DNA from: Asterella californica | Lineage: Eukaryota; Streptophyta; Marchantiopsida; Marchantiales; Aytoniaceae | NCBI GenBank assembly: GCA_036924285.1 | Contig: JAYKYS010000001.1 | Location: 14,967,501-15,031,500, forward strand | Reading direction: 5' to 3' | Length of the DNA: 64,000 bases | In this document: in pieces, positions 11,126-24,213 of the stretch | Layout of the letters: each line of letters starts with the position of its first letter | Numbering within the stretch: position 1 is the stretch's first letter | The notes under the pieces: generated by a model | Database searches by the model: none | Seen by the model: only the letters and a program-made list of their open reading frames with translations | What the model was told of the DNA's origin: nothing | Program-made: the position numbers and the translations under genes

Positions 11126-13660
11126 ACTCAGTTCCGTTTTTATGAACCAACGATGTACAAGAGGCTATGAGCTTGCAAGCTTGAGCAAGGGATTGGAGGC
11201 TCGAGAAGGAGTTGAGTCAAGCTATTCAGTCTGAAATCAATTCGAGCAAATTTTCAACTCAAATTTTTTGTCTATCCTACGGTAATTTCAATATTATTTC
11301 ATTTTTAGGTTTAACTGAAATAACAAAGACTGATGGATGGAAATTTTCACGGTCAAAATATGAGCGATAAGTGATTGTTTGGACATCAAGTTCCGCATTA
11401 AAAACTTGCCGAGAGAGTGAACCGTCGGTGAAGATCACTTGCAATTTTGTGTTACAGATGAATTGTTTACGACAGATTTTATTGAAATCAAAGTTTCAAA
11501 TGATTGTTATTTTCTATGCCAACCTCAGATTTAGCTGTTGGTTCTTTTTCCTAGATAACTTGGAACATATCCTATCCATAACGACAACAACCACTGCAAT
11601 TGGTATTACAGGGAACATTATGACATTTTAAGATTTTGGGGGTCTAAACTGAAATTCAGTTCTCGACCATCCTCTCGCATATCTGCCTAACATCATTGGC
11701 TGTCGGTGGTGGTGTTAGGTAGATAGGCAAGCAGACGGCCAAAGGAACTAGAGGATCGATTAGGCATCGGATATTCGGCAGACAAATCATTGGTGGTTTC
11801 TTGCAAGTGGATCAATCGCCAGCGACGCATTCTTTTTTAAATCATTCCAGTGACGGTAAATTTTGTTCTGATTGTATTCTGATTTCTTCCTCGATTAGCC
11901 TATAACGGAGCATATCTTGAGTCTATTTAATAAAACAAGAACCACTTCAATCAGAAAAATACAAAGAAAGTTAATATGTCTCATGAAAGTTCACGTTTTT
12001 GGTATCTAAGTTGAGTTCAACAGCCATAACAGTAGTCGCTGATGTTAGGCAGGTGGACAAGGCGATCAATTTGATGACAGCTCACCAACGAGCGGATCTT
12101 TGGCGGTTTTTAAATCTTATCGATAAGCAAAACACATTTTATTTAACCAAAATTTCAAATTGATCCAACTTTGTATCTTGGTATTGAGCTGTTCTTGCTG
12201 TCCTTGGTTAGCTTGGAACAAAGACTAAGAAAATAAAACAGTCACTTGGAAATAACAGTCATTTCAGTTGGAGTGATATTGAGAATGTGATGAACAAAGC
12301 AGTAGAATTGGCACAGAACTAACCAACTGAAAAAGTCACAGAATATTTAAATTTTAGTTAAAGTGTTTAACGGCTTTATAGAAAAGACATTTAATAGACA
12401 CTTAATACTAGATTCTGTAAGCATGTACGTGGTGCTATTCGGATTAGAGTGGAAGGGATAGTAGTCTAATCTAACTAGAGTGAAAGGAAACACGAGAGGC
12501 CCGAGGGTGACGGAGTTTACACGCGTGTCTATAAATGCATACGTAAATAATATATATTGATAAATATAATAATAAAATGTATTTATTTCATTGTAATACT
12601 AAATAATATTTTATGATGGAAAGGAAACCCCACCTCAAAAGTTAATAGTTCAAGACTTGACCGAGCTAAGCTCGAGACTCAAGTAAGCGTAACCTACCTG
12701 CATAGATGAAAAGTTACAGCTACTGCGAGTTAATCTACTACCCTCGTTTCATATATAATTATTTAAAAGAGTTTAAATATTAAAGAACTCAGAACTAACT
12801 AAAACTTGACCGCGGAAGTAAATTATTCCTACAATGTATGAATATGAATATATATATTCCTTCATAGCTCCCTCGTCCTTGAATCTGGTTGGGAGGTCGA
12901 CTGCATTTTTCTTTATTGTTACTATTTATTGAAAGTTTAATCTAAATTAAATTTATTCTCCGTGGAACGTTTGTTCTTACAACGATTATACCACCCCTTG
13001 CCGTATCCAGGTTCCCTATTGGGACCAGGAGGTCGAGTGCTTCTGACGTCACTGATCATCCTGCTGCAGGTTGCAGTAGAATGATTCGGTAGCAGTGCAG
13101 AGCCACTTGCTGAACTTAGGTTCTCCTGGTACATGCAATCCATTTGTTCTTCTTCTCAATAAAATTTAAATATTTATTTATTTAAATTTTAAATTTTAAA
13201 TAAATAAATATGCTCGCAATCGTATGTACATGCAGAAGGAGTATTTGAAAGAAATACTGCTGAATTATCATAATACAAGTCGAGATTCGTGAATCGTAAG
13301 AGACTCAATTCGTGACATCTTTGTCGATTGTCACGTATTTGTCGGTACTCTTAGGGAAGCATTTTCATTTTTTAACGCGAAAAGATCAAGTGGTTGGGAA
13401 GCGACTGTATGGGGTCCAATCCAAAGAGCTCCAAAAGACAGAACCGCCTTGAAAACGGAGGGAGCTGATCGCGCATGAGAGATTTGTCTTGGATCATGAC
13501 TTGACGGGAGGATAATATCATTCTTGAGTTTAATAGAGTATTCAATTCATAGTTAAGTTCCGGGTTAGAAATCAACATCTTTTCGCTACTACATATTTGA
13601 GACATTTACTATTCATTGTTTTTTACTTTATGCTGTAAATTTTATAATTTCATTCGCATC
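11126..13660. other. Spacer, no gene recognised
   Basis: Apart from the AT palindrome at 13.2 kb there is little to name. A loose inverted repeat (ctgcctaaca near 11683 against tgttaggtag near 11715) is present. No frame shows a known domain. Confidence 0.45.
13170..13211. repeat. AT-only inverted repeat, 17-bp arms
   Basis: Arm atatttatttatttaaa (13170-13186) is matched exactly by tttaaataaataaatat (13195-13211), with an 8-nt spacer that is also A/T. Low-complexity composition makes it less informative than the other palindromes. Confidence 0.7.
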
Positions 13661-13679
13661 GCAAGTTACTATTCCTAAA

Positions 13680-14016
13680 GCATCATAAATACATCATAAG
13701 AAAATAACAGTATCATTCAGAACTTATGATGCATTTTCAATCACAACTTGTGATGCAATTTACATCGTAAAGCTTTTTATGCAATTTGTGATGTATATGA
13801 TAGTTTTGCATCAGAAATATACGATAACGATTTGCATCATAAATATATGATGTGCATTACATGATAATAATATTTATGATGTATTTTATCATATATATAT
13901 ATGTTCTTTGGATCGTAGACTTTATGATGTATTGTCCATCCATGATGCATCTCAAGATGTGATAAGTTTTACATCCTACATATTTCACTATAAATTTGTG
14001 ATGTATTTTGCATCAT
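13680..14016. repeat. Bidirectional GATGCA-type repeats, CACTA subterminal-like
   Basis: About a dozen copies of a short motif (tt[ag]tgatg[ct]at) occur in both orientations within roughly 340 bp. Dense short motifs in both orientations are the hallmark of subterminal regions of En/Spm (CACTA) transposons, where the TnpA-type protein binds. A cacta followed by taaatttgtgatg starts at 13987. A decayed TNP2 transposase lies 1.6 kb away, which supports the reading, but I could not define the ends. Confidence 0.55.
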
Positions 14017-14153
14017 AAATCCTGCAAAAGTTTTACAAGTCTATTTATCATGGCATGAAAAGGTCATCGTGTATTGTGTAACTTGTAGAAGTTGTCACTC
14101 TAGTGGTATATATGGGACTACTATAGACCAATGTGGGTAGCAAGAACATTGAA

Positions 14154-15135
14154 TGTTGTCGTATCATTACAAATTTTGCAGCTGCAAGTTATCCAGGAAT
14201 ATGCGAGGTGTATGGCAATGTATCGTGTGCAAGACCAAAGCGAGGGAGAGATGCAACCACGAGAACGAGCCCTCCAATATCCAAACCTCACTTTATGTAC
14301 ACTTCAACTGAAAATCGCAAAACCGAGAAATAGACGTGAGTCATCTGTAAACCGCACCTCAAGTCTCTAGTCAAGTCTCTGAACCCAACCTAAGACCCAA
14401 ATCATCGAAATGCAACTAAAAGCAAGAGAAACACCTCTTTGCTAATAGCAAGCTCCACAATAGCGTCGTCACCAAACTTCGAATACTCTATGTGACAGCC
14501 ACAATCGCAACTCTATCCTCGTATCCTTGTTGCCGTTCAATACATCATTAGCCCAAATGGTCATATCACCTTTAATCCTTGAGGGTTGTGAGTACACAAC
14601 TCGACGTCAAAATCGCATCGTCGTCATCGCTCAATATACGTCCAATGGTCAAATCATCCTTAACCTTTGAGGATAGTGAGTGCAAAACACGCAGCTAGTG
14701 GTATAAAGAGAAATGTATCCAAAACTCAAAGTAGGCACCAATCCGTAGCGAAGAACTCAAAAAACGTCAATCTAGAAACTTCTTTCTTTCTCCAAACAAA
14801 CTTTAGATATGGATAGGATCTACTCTCTTGACCCCAACAGCACCAAGATCCTCCAAATCTAATCTCCAATAGCCAAGATATCTCCAACTTTTGATCGCAA
14901 GTGATCAAACTTCTGAGACCTCCTCCTTGCGGATTAAAATCACTCACATCATCCAAATGGATTACCTGATATGAGCACGTCTCCTCCCATAAGTAGATCC
15001 GACTACCCTGAATCCAACAAGACCCCAAACAAGTAGTTTGGAGTTCTCCTCACGAATTACGATCAGAAATTTCAAGTTCAATGAAAGTTCAACGTGTCCA
15101 TTGCCTGCTCCAAGAGTAACTTCTCCCGTTAACCT
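14154..15135 (-). mobile_element. Gypsy LTR fragment (outer part of RE4 3' LTR)
   Basis: From tgttgtcgtatc onward the sequence follows the RE3 LTR in order with many changes: vattatccagga-like start, gagacaagac-like stretch, aaccacgagaa, a tatatac/tatgtac stretch, tctttgctaa and later blocks. The orientation matches the minus-sense family. Similarity fades near 15135, and LTR-like sequence resumes at about 20.94 kb and runs to the RE4 polypurine tract. I infer one LTR split by the intervening CACTA-bearing DNA; both edges are approximate. Confidence 0.55.
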
Positions 15136-15569
15136 CTAATCTTCTTTTTTTTCAAATAGAAGTGGAGAACGAAGAGACATGGCCTCTGCGCAAATATCCT
15201 TCAACGATGCATCATTCTGGTCAAGCTCTTTGACGTACAAGGTCTTTCAGGAACTTCAGATATCTCTCAAGCCAGTACATCCATCTACAACGTACTGATC
15301 CGCAAATGGTCACCTTGCGTACCAAATGAACAAGCAAGTGGATCTGAATATCAAAGAAAGATGGAGGAAATGCTTATATCAACTTGCAAAGGGTTTGAGC
15401 AACAAATACTTTCATTTGAGATATGATGTCGATGATAATCTCCTTCGAGTATACCTTTCTTGTGACAAGATATCAACACATATGCACTTGTTAATACTTA
15501 CAAAATCGTACATGCATCCTGAAAAATAACTTTAACAATAATAATCAAACAATAACTAAAAATATGAGT
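15136..15569. other. Unassigned DNA between LTR fragment and transposase
   Basis: No known domain on either strand. It lies just downstream of the end of the transposase and probably belongs to the same transposon, but no terminal inverted repeat was found. Confidence 0.35.
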
Positions 15570-17813
15570 TTATCTCAATAATTTTGAAAGAGCATAAATT
15601 GCCTCTCGTACTTCAGGACTCTCTAAGTCTTGTATACATGCAAGAAGCACATGTGATAACAACTTATGATAATCATGTGTCTTTAGTCCACTAGACCATG
15701 TTGAAGTGTAAGTGAAAAATTCTTTTCGCAAGCATGCACCATAACCAGTAAGGAAACACATAGCAACTATTCTCTGCTTGAATATCTTGTGTGTTATGAG
15801 GTCCTGACCCAAGGTGCTAGACTTATACTCTCGTCACCTGCATCTATTGTCTGAATCCATGCATCTTGGTGCATGCCCATCTTCTCACATGCTCACCTCC
15901 ATGCTAATCCATCATTCTCTCCAAAAAGATGTTTGATGATGGATTCTCTTCGACGTACATGAGATCAAGCAAGTGACTAACAAGAAGAAACTACTAGACC
16001 ATAAACAAATCATTAACAACAGTTATTCGATGCAAATAATCTTAGATTATAATAACCAAAGTGCACTTGATCATGATCATGAGGAGTTCTTACTCTCCAA
16101 TACGTAAGATGATATAATATTGACTTTCAAGACATTCTCAATATCTTCTTGTCCATCTCTCCACTATCGATGGTAGACTAAGTTTGAAGCCAATGAGAAA
16201 TCAAACACCACAAGGGTATAGGTCTCGTGTCACGCATGTGCCCTTGTTGTCTCATTGGATCATCAAGAGATAAGTACTTGGTATATCCCAATTTAATCAC
16301 CTTGTGTAGGTGTGAAGAATGTATCACATGCAAAATAGGACCGCATGTGAGACATGCACAATAATCTTTTGTCTGTAAGCCTAGAACATATCATAACCAG
16401 GAATAATCATGCATGGTGCACATGGTACTTGCTTCCAATGTAAATCTCCTAGAACTTCCTAGAAAGTGTGTCCGTCCATCATAAGCGTCCACGCCTTTCC
16501 ATAATTGATCAAGCTCCCACCAATGGCTCCAAGTAAGTATCTAGAAACTTGACGTCTTAGACCTGAACATGCAAGTGCACCCATATCAGTATCAAAAGCA
16601 GATTTGATATGAAGAACACAAGTACGTCATATGTGAAGAATACAAGAATGTGGTGGTATATGACATTAGAATATACTTAGAATCACCAATGAGAGAAGCA
16701 AAATGACCTTTCTCTGTTGCCAACCATGGAGAAAGATTATAATTCATCAAAATAATTGGTTAGGTCAAATGTTACGTCCTCATTGTCTTGTGTGACGAAA
16801 CTCCATCTAATGTCAATCCAAGACGAAATGACGTAGGTCTTGTTTGAACTCTGACCACATGCTCTCAATGTGATCATGGTTGGAGAGTCGACCACATCAC
16901 ACCGTCTGTAGATTGATTTTTTGCATGTCATGTCATCAATTCTGTCATGGTCTTGCATCGATACACGTGCAACACACCTGAGATGAGTGAAAATCAATGT
17001 AGTACTTGACAAAACATATTCCTTGTTATTTAATGTCATACTTGAGCTCGTGCGAGTTATTATGCGCGACTTCTATATCCAAGTGTAGATCAAGATATGT
17101 GTGAAGATCTGGAGTAATAATATCACTAGGACCTTTTATCTTTCTTGGTACACGAGATTCTTGTTTGTCAGATCTGTATCTCTCTTCATTGCACACATGA
17201 CATGAGACGAGCTCCTCATGCTCATTCTGAAAAAAAACACAATCAGTTGGACATGCATGCACAATGTTGTACTCCATCCCAATGATCTTCAACACAGATC
17301 TGACTTCTTGTCTTGAGCTAGGAACATTGCTCCCTTCGAGTAGAACTTATCTTTGAATAGACGAAACATGACGCTGGTGAGTTGATTACTGCTAGGAAAA
17401 CGTGCTTGTAGATTCAATATTAAAAAAAAGTAAGTAGACTGCTGCACTTAGCTCCATGATATATTGATGTGAAAGCCTCTTTTTGAGCATATTGCCATGC
17501 TTTATCTGTGGCATGTGCTCCTCCATCATCCATGCTTTCATGGAATATCTCCTCGTTATTATCTCTTGCGTCATTTCTCTCTTGACCAAAATAGTCTTGA
17601 ACAACTCGGCCACTCTCTCTTCTTCATGTTGTAAAGTGACGTCCGCTTCTTCATGATCATGAGCATATCAGCCTCATCCATGGAGTACATCGAGTGTGAA
17701 GATGACGATGGAGATATAGATAGAGGGTGCTTTTGCTCAATCGCATGGAGTTTTTCCTTCATTCGACGCGGCAACATGGCAAAATCTGACCCCGTCTTCT
17801 CATATCCGAACAA
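15570..17813 (-). pseudogene. Decayed CACTA (En/Spm) TNP2-type transposase
   Basis: Reading the minus strand, a fragment at 17620-17390 has LSA---LLFFNIES, matching the region before the TNP2 core. The next, at 17295-17170, has GMEYNIVHACPTDCVFF, then EELVSCHVCNEERYR and VPRKI. These fit the Cys-rich HACPNDC---C-VC--SRY and IPRK motifs of transposase family 21 (TNP2). At about 15700-15570 the fragment GLKTHDYHKLLSHVLL with EVREAI-AL fits the conserved GLKSHDCH--LQ-LLP motif near the C-terminus. Frames shift and stops abound throughout, so it cannot be active. It lies within DNA flanked by gypsy LTR pieces. Confidence 0.75.
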
Positions 17814-19629
17814 ATATTGAACACAATATCAATATGTATTTGGATGTGAAATGATGCAACATGCATATGACAACACATGTCATTCTACTCCGCATAATAT
17901 AGAATATACACTTTGACAATAATTTATAAATCATAAGATATACCCAAAACCTACATTTACAACGTATCAGTGCTATGATGAAAATTACATGATGGATCTC
18001 AAGATCACCATAAGAATATCTAGCTAATAATTCCTCACCGACGAAAATAGATCTCATGACCATTGTAGTGATGTGGAACTCCTATAGACCTACAATCATA
18101 CTCTACTTGCACCCGTTGCACATTCGGTCTCCTCTTCAGCCGAGTGATGCTCATGATGCTCTTGATGTATCCAGCAAGGTTTGATGACCTCACTAGATTA
18201 TCATCACAATAACAAACGTCTTCGAACATCGCTATCTCAAAATCCATCCACACTCAATGAATATACACGAAATGATGGGTGCATCCTCGCTAAAATCTAC
18301 CAATGACCTCTAGAATAGATTGCACCACAGTAGAGAAACAAGAAGGACCACTGATCAAGACTCATGCTTGGAGATACAATGATGTCCGCACACACAAATA
18401 CTCCCAATCTTGCATAACTATCCAAGGAGCTCTGTCTCACAATCCATTTATGACGCCACACAACAACCTCCACACCAATGGAGATCCCACTAAGCACATC
18501 ATAAGATGAAGGATAGAACTCACAGAAGACTTCAGTTGTACGTCCTCTCAGTGTGACATCATCGTGTCTCCCATCAACTACCAAACTATCTGACATGTCA
18601 AAACGTGGAGTCGTCTTAGCACGTGTGCGTTGAAGAGAAGGTGCATGCATGGAGTCTATCCTCTCCTTATGTACTTCAAGTGCCTCGACAAGCATATGAG
18701 AGCATGGGTGGATCAAATAAGCATCTCATCATCGGATAACCTCACAACAAATTGCTCATCTTTTTTGCCCAGCGTCTCATATCTATCATCTACCTCTATG
18801 GATCGAGAGTCATGCTCGTGACTAGAAGAATAATCCTCCAATAACTGCTTCAACTAAAGCTTTGAATATCCTAGAGCAACGGGAGAAGATATAGATGAAG
18901 AAGAAGTCTCGTGCATATCACATAAGGTAGACCTCCTAAAAGCATGTAGAGCCCGCTCTATGACATCGGGCGGGGTGGGAGACCTCGAAGGAACAAACGA
19001 TAAACCTAGAGCTGACCTCCTAAACACTCGTTGGCTCTAGGTCTTAGATGAACCTGCACCATCATATCGTCTCCATCTACTCTCATGATCACTAACCATC
19101 AACCCTGGTCTCACAACCTCACCTCTACACCTTGTACAATGACAAATGACCTTGTCCACCACTGGAACAACACGAGGACGTCTGATCTCTAGTTCTCTCA
19201 CTAGAGGTGCAATATACAAGATGATCTCAAATACATCATAGATGATAACATGATACATGAATGGCTAATGTCTCTAGCATAGCAATAGCTCTAGCCTCTC
19301 CAAGAGTTCTCTCGGTATGCTCTCTCATAACCTCCTTTTGTCTAATGTAAAACTGCACTCGAAACATATCTCTCAAGTCTCCTAGTGAGATCTCGGCAAC
19401 GGAATAAAAAATGTGACCCTCAAGCTTACTACCGGTCCTGTCTCTCACCCAAGATAAACCTTTGATGGTCTTTGATAAGACGCATCATAGAACTAGGAAG
19501 GCTTAGCTAAACCCAACTCTCAACATACTCATATTACTTTCTCACTCGAGACGAGAACTCTCATGGAGACATATAGATGAAGAACACACTCTTTATATAG
19601 ATATAGCCAAATACAAAGAAAAAAATGAA
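17814..19629. other. Probable CACTA-associated DNA, coding content unclear
   Basis: The minus strand is open for 139 codons at 18297-18716 and for shorter runs up to 19448. The translations show no domain that I know. By position (upstream of TNP2 on the same strand) it could be the remains of the TNP2 N-terminus or a second transposon gene, but this is inference from location only. Confidence 0.35.
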
Positions 19630-20010
19630 GTTAAGCCACAAGGGAACGTGGTAGCTACTTTTAGTTGAGAGCTTGTACATAGATGTTGTTTGGAGAAGAG
19701 TTTGAATCGTGAAATTGATGGAAAGCTTCTTGTTAGCAAAGGAGTATTTCCTTTGCTTTGAGCTACGCTTCAATAGTTTTGGGTCTAGGTTAGGATTCAA
19801 AGACTTGTTTCAGGAGGTTGGGTGTAGACTACAGATCACTCAATTCTGTTTCTCAGTTTTGTGTTCTTAGAAAAAAAGAAACTAGAGTGTATATAAAGTG
19901 AGGGTTGGTATAATCTTGTGAAGCTCGTTCTCGTGATTGTGTTTCTCTTTCTTGTCTCTGTTTTTTGCATCCTTTTGTAACAGATGAAAGGTTCAAGTCG
20001 AAAGAAAAAG
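19630..20010 (+). mobile_element. Gypsy LTR remnant in opposite orientation
   Basis: The reverse complement of this segment follows the RE3 LTR (about 43870-44200 there): gagacaag, aaccacgag-like, tatata--ctctagtttctt, acaaaactgagaaacag, then the gctcaaagcaa and tttgctaacaa blocks. It is thus a family LTR read in plus sense, opposite to the piece at 14154-15135. Ends are approximate and no coding region follows it. Confidence 0.55.
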
Positions 20011-20939
20011 ATGAAGAAGATTTGCTTGTTACTTCTGCTATGCTTCTTGATAATTTCTGCAATTTTGTTCATTGTGTTGTTGAAAGACGTAACGTCTTGA
20101 AGAATCATGTAGAGCCCACTGTCCACACAGACTTCTTCCTTTACAAGACTTACGAGAGGAACAAAGTGTAGTGGTTTGTCTTTACAAACGATTGTCTAAA
20201 ACTTACGTTGTTCTTTCTCATAAAATATTATACTCTTGCTATTGTGGATGTTCGTACGGATTTAAGATGTCTAGAGCGGAGAATGATGATGTACCTTTCA
20301 GAGAAGATTATCTACGAACACTTGTTGACCAGTTCTCATCTTGTACCTCTTTAAGCCATCGGCTTCTTGTTGCTTCTATAGTCACACGTGAGCACCCATG
20401 TATAATGTCGGTGTAGAGATCTGAATCTAGTAATTCCTTTGACTTATAATATATTCTTGTGGCACAAGTTAGATGTTCTGTCAATATATTTTACTAACCG
20501 ACTAGTTGTTTCTTTTTGCAGGTTTACAAACAATGTTGGTGGACAAGTCCAAGGAAATCATCTCTTGTTCGCTTTTGATCATTAGACAGTTGGTTACCAT
20601 CATTTCACAAGTACAAGACGTCGAGAGTTGTATTATTCTGCTCCTCAAGAAGTTTGACAAGACGTATGTTGTCGTGGAGAGAGTCTTTCTTGGCGAGGAC
20701 AAACCTCTTGTCTGTGATTGATTGTGAGAGCGAGCAGAAAGAAAACAGATTGCTACTAATAATCAAAGCTCAAATACAATCTCTTGTAGCCACCAAGGTC
20801 AATCAAACACTCAAATCTCTACAAATAGGCTTTCTAAGACTCAGAAAACTCTATATCCTCAACGATCACAATCTTTCTTTCTCTCCTCAACGCACGTCGT
20901 CTCTTCAACTCTCTTGAATTTTCCTGAATGTCCTCCAAA
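20011..20939. other. Unassigned DNA
   Basis: Several plus-strand open stretches of 70-87 codons (20171-20416, 20506-20721, 20654-20917) overlap in different frames. Their translations match nothing I know. It may be the far end of the CACTA-bearing insertion. Confidence 0.35.
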
Positions 20940-21935
20940 CTTAGTCGTACGACGATTTATCTAGAAAACAAACCCCATGTTAAGCAGCTCTCTAGCTAAG
21001 CTGGGGCCTTTATGTCCTTTGTCTACATATTTACTTATCAAGCAGCCTCCTAGCTAAGCTGACCCTTAGCTAAACTAACCCCTTGTTTAATAAAAATTTC
21101 TCAATCCTCGATGTCATCTTGATGCAACCCAGATTATGAACTAAGTCATGATTTTATGACCTAAGTCACAACTACAAGACCACCCCACAAGACTTACAAC
21201 CCTCCGATAAACTGAATCAAATATCTCTCAACTCATAATCTTGATTGCATGCAGAGGCTTAAATAATGAAGCTCACGTTTAAAGATGATAGTACTCCTTT
21301 TTCTCTAAATATGCAAGACGTAGTCACACACCAACATAGACTCCCATCCAAGAAATCACCATGCTGAGATAGAAACTAGGAGCTAAGAGAATTTGATCCA
21401 AGGACCTTTTTTTTGTAAGTGAGCACCGCTTGCACTGAGGTGGCTCTTGCTTTCGTTTGATAAACTAAAGAAAGGGTACAAAACCTTATAGAACTTGCTT
21501 TTATTTCCTTTGTTGACTTTTCGAATGTTATTTTCACTATACATCTTCGTTTCTAGTAATGAAAGAACCAAAAGTATACTACTCAAGAACACCCGCACGA
21601 TAGTGTCATTAAGTAATGAATCTGAGTCACCAATGAGAAATACAGATCTTTCTCTTTTTTCACTTTCTTAAACTAAAAATGACGCAAACATCTATAACAT
21701 TGTTCGGCATAAATGAAAACACGTGCATGCTCTAATCAAGAAGAGCATCCACTTGGTACCTTCATGACTTCTTAGTAGTTTTTTGGAATATAAGCTAAGG
21801 GGCAGCTTGTCTAACTTAGTCATAGCTTAGCAATGTCTAGCTTAAGAAGCTCCAAGGCAACTTCTTTTACAACTAAGTACATTGTGGAAGAAAAATCCTT
21901 TTGTTATCATCTTTCACTATATAGACTATCATGCA
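20940..21935 (-). mobile_element. Gypsy LTR fragment (inner part of RE4 3' LTR)
   Basis: Contains tagctaagctggggcc near 21000 and related agctaag blocks, resembling the aagctggggcctagctt repeats in the RE3 LTR. It ends directly at a polypurine tract that precedes an RE4 coding end. Its position fixes it as LTR although the body is strongly diverged. The boundary at 21935 is uncertain by a few bases. Confidence 0.45.
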
Positions 21936-21974
21936 ATACACCCCCTCCAAACCAGCACATTCTCTAGTATATGC
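21936..21974 (-). promoter_or_regulatory. RE4 polypurine tract and upstream stem-loop
   Basis: In the minus sense the tract reads GGTTTGGAGGGGGTGT, the plus-strand primer site of an LTR element. Just upstream (21955-21974) gcatat pairs with atgtgc around an 8-nt loop, with one wobble pair. The same stem-loop occurs at the equivalent place in RE1, RE2 and RE3. Confidence 0.75.
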
Positions 21975-23138
21975 CAATATGTCACTAGTCCTCGTAATTC
22001 TTCAAGTCATCTTCGTTCTCCTCAATTGTCTCAGATAAAAAATCCTCATCTACACTTGTGATATGTTCTGGCCTTAAGAACTCAACAAGTTCTACTGTTC
22101 CTCCACTCTTTTTGAACAATTTCATTCATTTCTCAGCAAAAAGAAGTCATAAAGGCGTACCATCTAGCTCTTGCAAAGAATAAGTAGCATTTTGATGCAC
22201 ATCTGAGACAATGTATGAGTCAAACCATTTCTTGGAAAACTTTTGAACTATAGAGTGTTGGTTCTCTAATGTATTGTTGTATACCAAGACCTAGTCTCCA
22301 ACTTATACTAGTTTCGGTTGACGTTTATGGGTCTTGTCAAACCTCTCCTTATTATCAAGTCGAGCCGCTTTCAACTTTTGTTGTGCTTTTGCAAGATCCT
22401 CTTCTCTATGTTCTAACTATTTGATGTGAAGTGAGAGGAGCTATATGTGATCCATATTGTCCTCCCATGGCAAGGCAGTCCAAGTAGGGAATCTTTTTCT
22501 GTTGGCATAATCAGCTTTTGTCCGAGCATCAATTCAACAAGCATGTACTAATAATAATACAATGAGTCGTCCTATCAGCTCATAAAGCAAAGGAGAACAA
22601 CCTAGGGCATTCTCTATGTCTATCGTCATATGCCTTCACCAAAGCTTGAACAATCGATGGATGTCCACGTTTGATCTTGTCAATTCTCTCTAGATTCAAC
22701 TTGAGCTTCACATCATATCGAGCAAAAAACTCCTTCACTTCCGAAGCACGTAATTTCTCTCTGTCTGCTCGTAGTCTATCTATAGATCCATATCTATAGA
22801 CAATATCTTCAAGTACAAATCTACATATATCTTTTGTGATCTTTGTCTTCAATGCTCGCCCTTCTACAAAGTTAAAGAGGTCTTCATGAGCCAAAATCAA
22901 ATATCGCATACTCCATAACATTGGAGGCATTATCACCAAGTCAAGAACCAACTGGAAGTGAATGCAAGGTGGATAAATAAGCATAAGACCATCCTTATAT
23001 TGCATCTTCGAGTAAAACTGACAATGCAAGCATGAACTGACAAAGTTCACCACATCCCGATATAGATCTTTCCACCAGTATCTTTTCTTCAATTTTACAT
23101 AAGTAGCCCAATCTCTCGATGTCCAACCCACAAGGTCT

Positions 23139-23674
23139 TATGAAACTCATGCATTTGTTGCTGTTTAGTCTGCAAATCCTCCACTACTCGTATGAACATC
23201 TCGTCTCTTCTCTGTGGTCATCTTCAAAGGTATCCATCACGTAGAAGATAGTTGTATGCTTGTTTTTTTATCTCTTTGAACTCTACTTCACTCCACCTCT
23301 CTTGCTTCTCCAGCGAACTCAAATAATATCTTATATCACGAAGTCTATCTGTGTAAACTCTTCCCTAAACAACAAGGGATGTAATTCTGTAACATGTTAG
23401 CCAACTTAACACCGAACATCCTTTTTTTCTTCTTCCTCAGCTTCTGTAAACATATCATCCTCATGTATATAATGAGCCCTCTAGATTCAAGCTCTTGATG
23501 TAAGCAATCCAACCAACATCGCTATGTCCGGCGTGTTATAGTTGGATATCATGCCGAGTAGAGATAAATAGCTTGTCTCTAAAAGTACATGAGCATCAGT
23601 CAGAAACTTCTGGTCTGTCTTCATCGCGGTGATCACACCTCACAACTCACGCTTCATTTGAGGATAATCTCGTT
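23139..23674. repeat. Exact tandem duplication, unit 1 (536 bp)
   Basis: Begins tatgaaactcatgcat and ends gataatctcgtt. It covers the RNase H to integrase linker of RE4. I found no base difference from unit 2 by eye. Confidence 0.9.
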
Positions 23675-23677
23675 ACA

Positions 23678-24213
23678 TATGAAACTCATGCATTTGTTGC
23701 TGTTTAGTCTGCAAATCCTCCACTACTCGTATGAACATCTCGTCTCTTCTCTGTGGTCATCTTCAAAGGTATCCATCACGTAGAAGATAGTTGTATGCTT
23801 GTTTTTTTATCTCTTTGAACTCTACTTCACTCCACCTCTCTTGCTTCTCCAGCGAACTCAAATAATATCTTATATCACGAAGTCTATCTGTGTAAACTCT
23901 TCCCTAAACAACAAGGGATGTAATTCTGTAACATGTTAGCCAACTTAACACCGAACATCCTTTTTTTCTTCTTCCTCAGCTTCTGTAAACATATCATCCT
24001 CATGTATATAATGAGCCCTCTAGATTCAAGCTCTTGATGTAAGCAATCCAACCAACATCGCTATGTCCGGCGTGTTATAGTTGGATATCATGCCGAGTAG
24101 AGATAAATAGCTTGTCTCTAAAAGTACATGAGCATCAGTCAGAAACTTCTGGTCTGTCTTCATCGCGGTGATCACACCTCACAACTCACGCTTCATTTGA
24201 GGATAATCTCGTT
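23678..24213. repeat. Exact tandem duplication, unit 2 (536 bp)
   Basis: Second copy at a 539-bp offset, separated from unit 1 by aca (23675-23677). The host sequence around it is heavily decayed while the two units look identical, so the duplication is much younger than RE4 or is an assembly artefact. Confidence 0.9.

Noticed and set aside
20171..20917. Run of plus-strand open frames as an exon series
   Set aside because: Frames overlap each other, splice sites are not convincing and the translations match nothing; the DNA sits within decayed transposon sequence.
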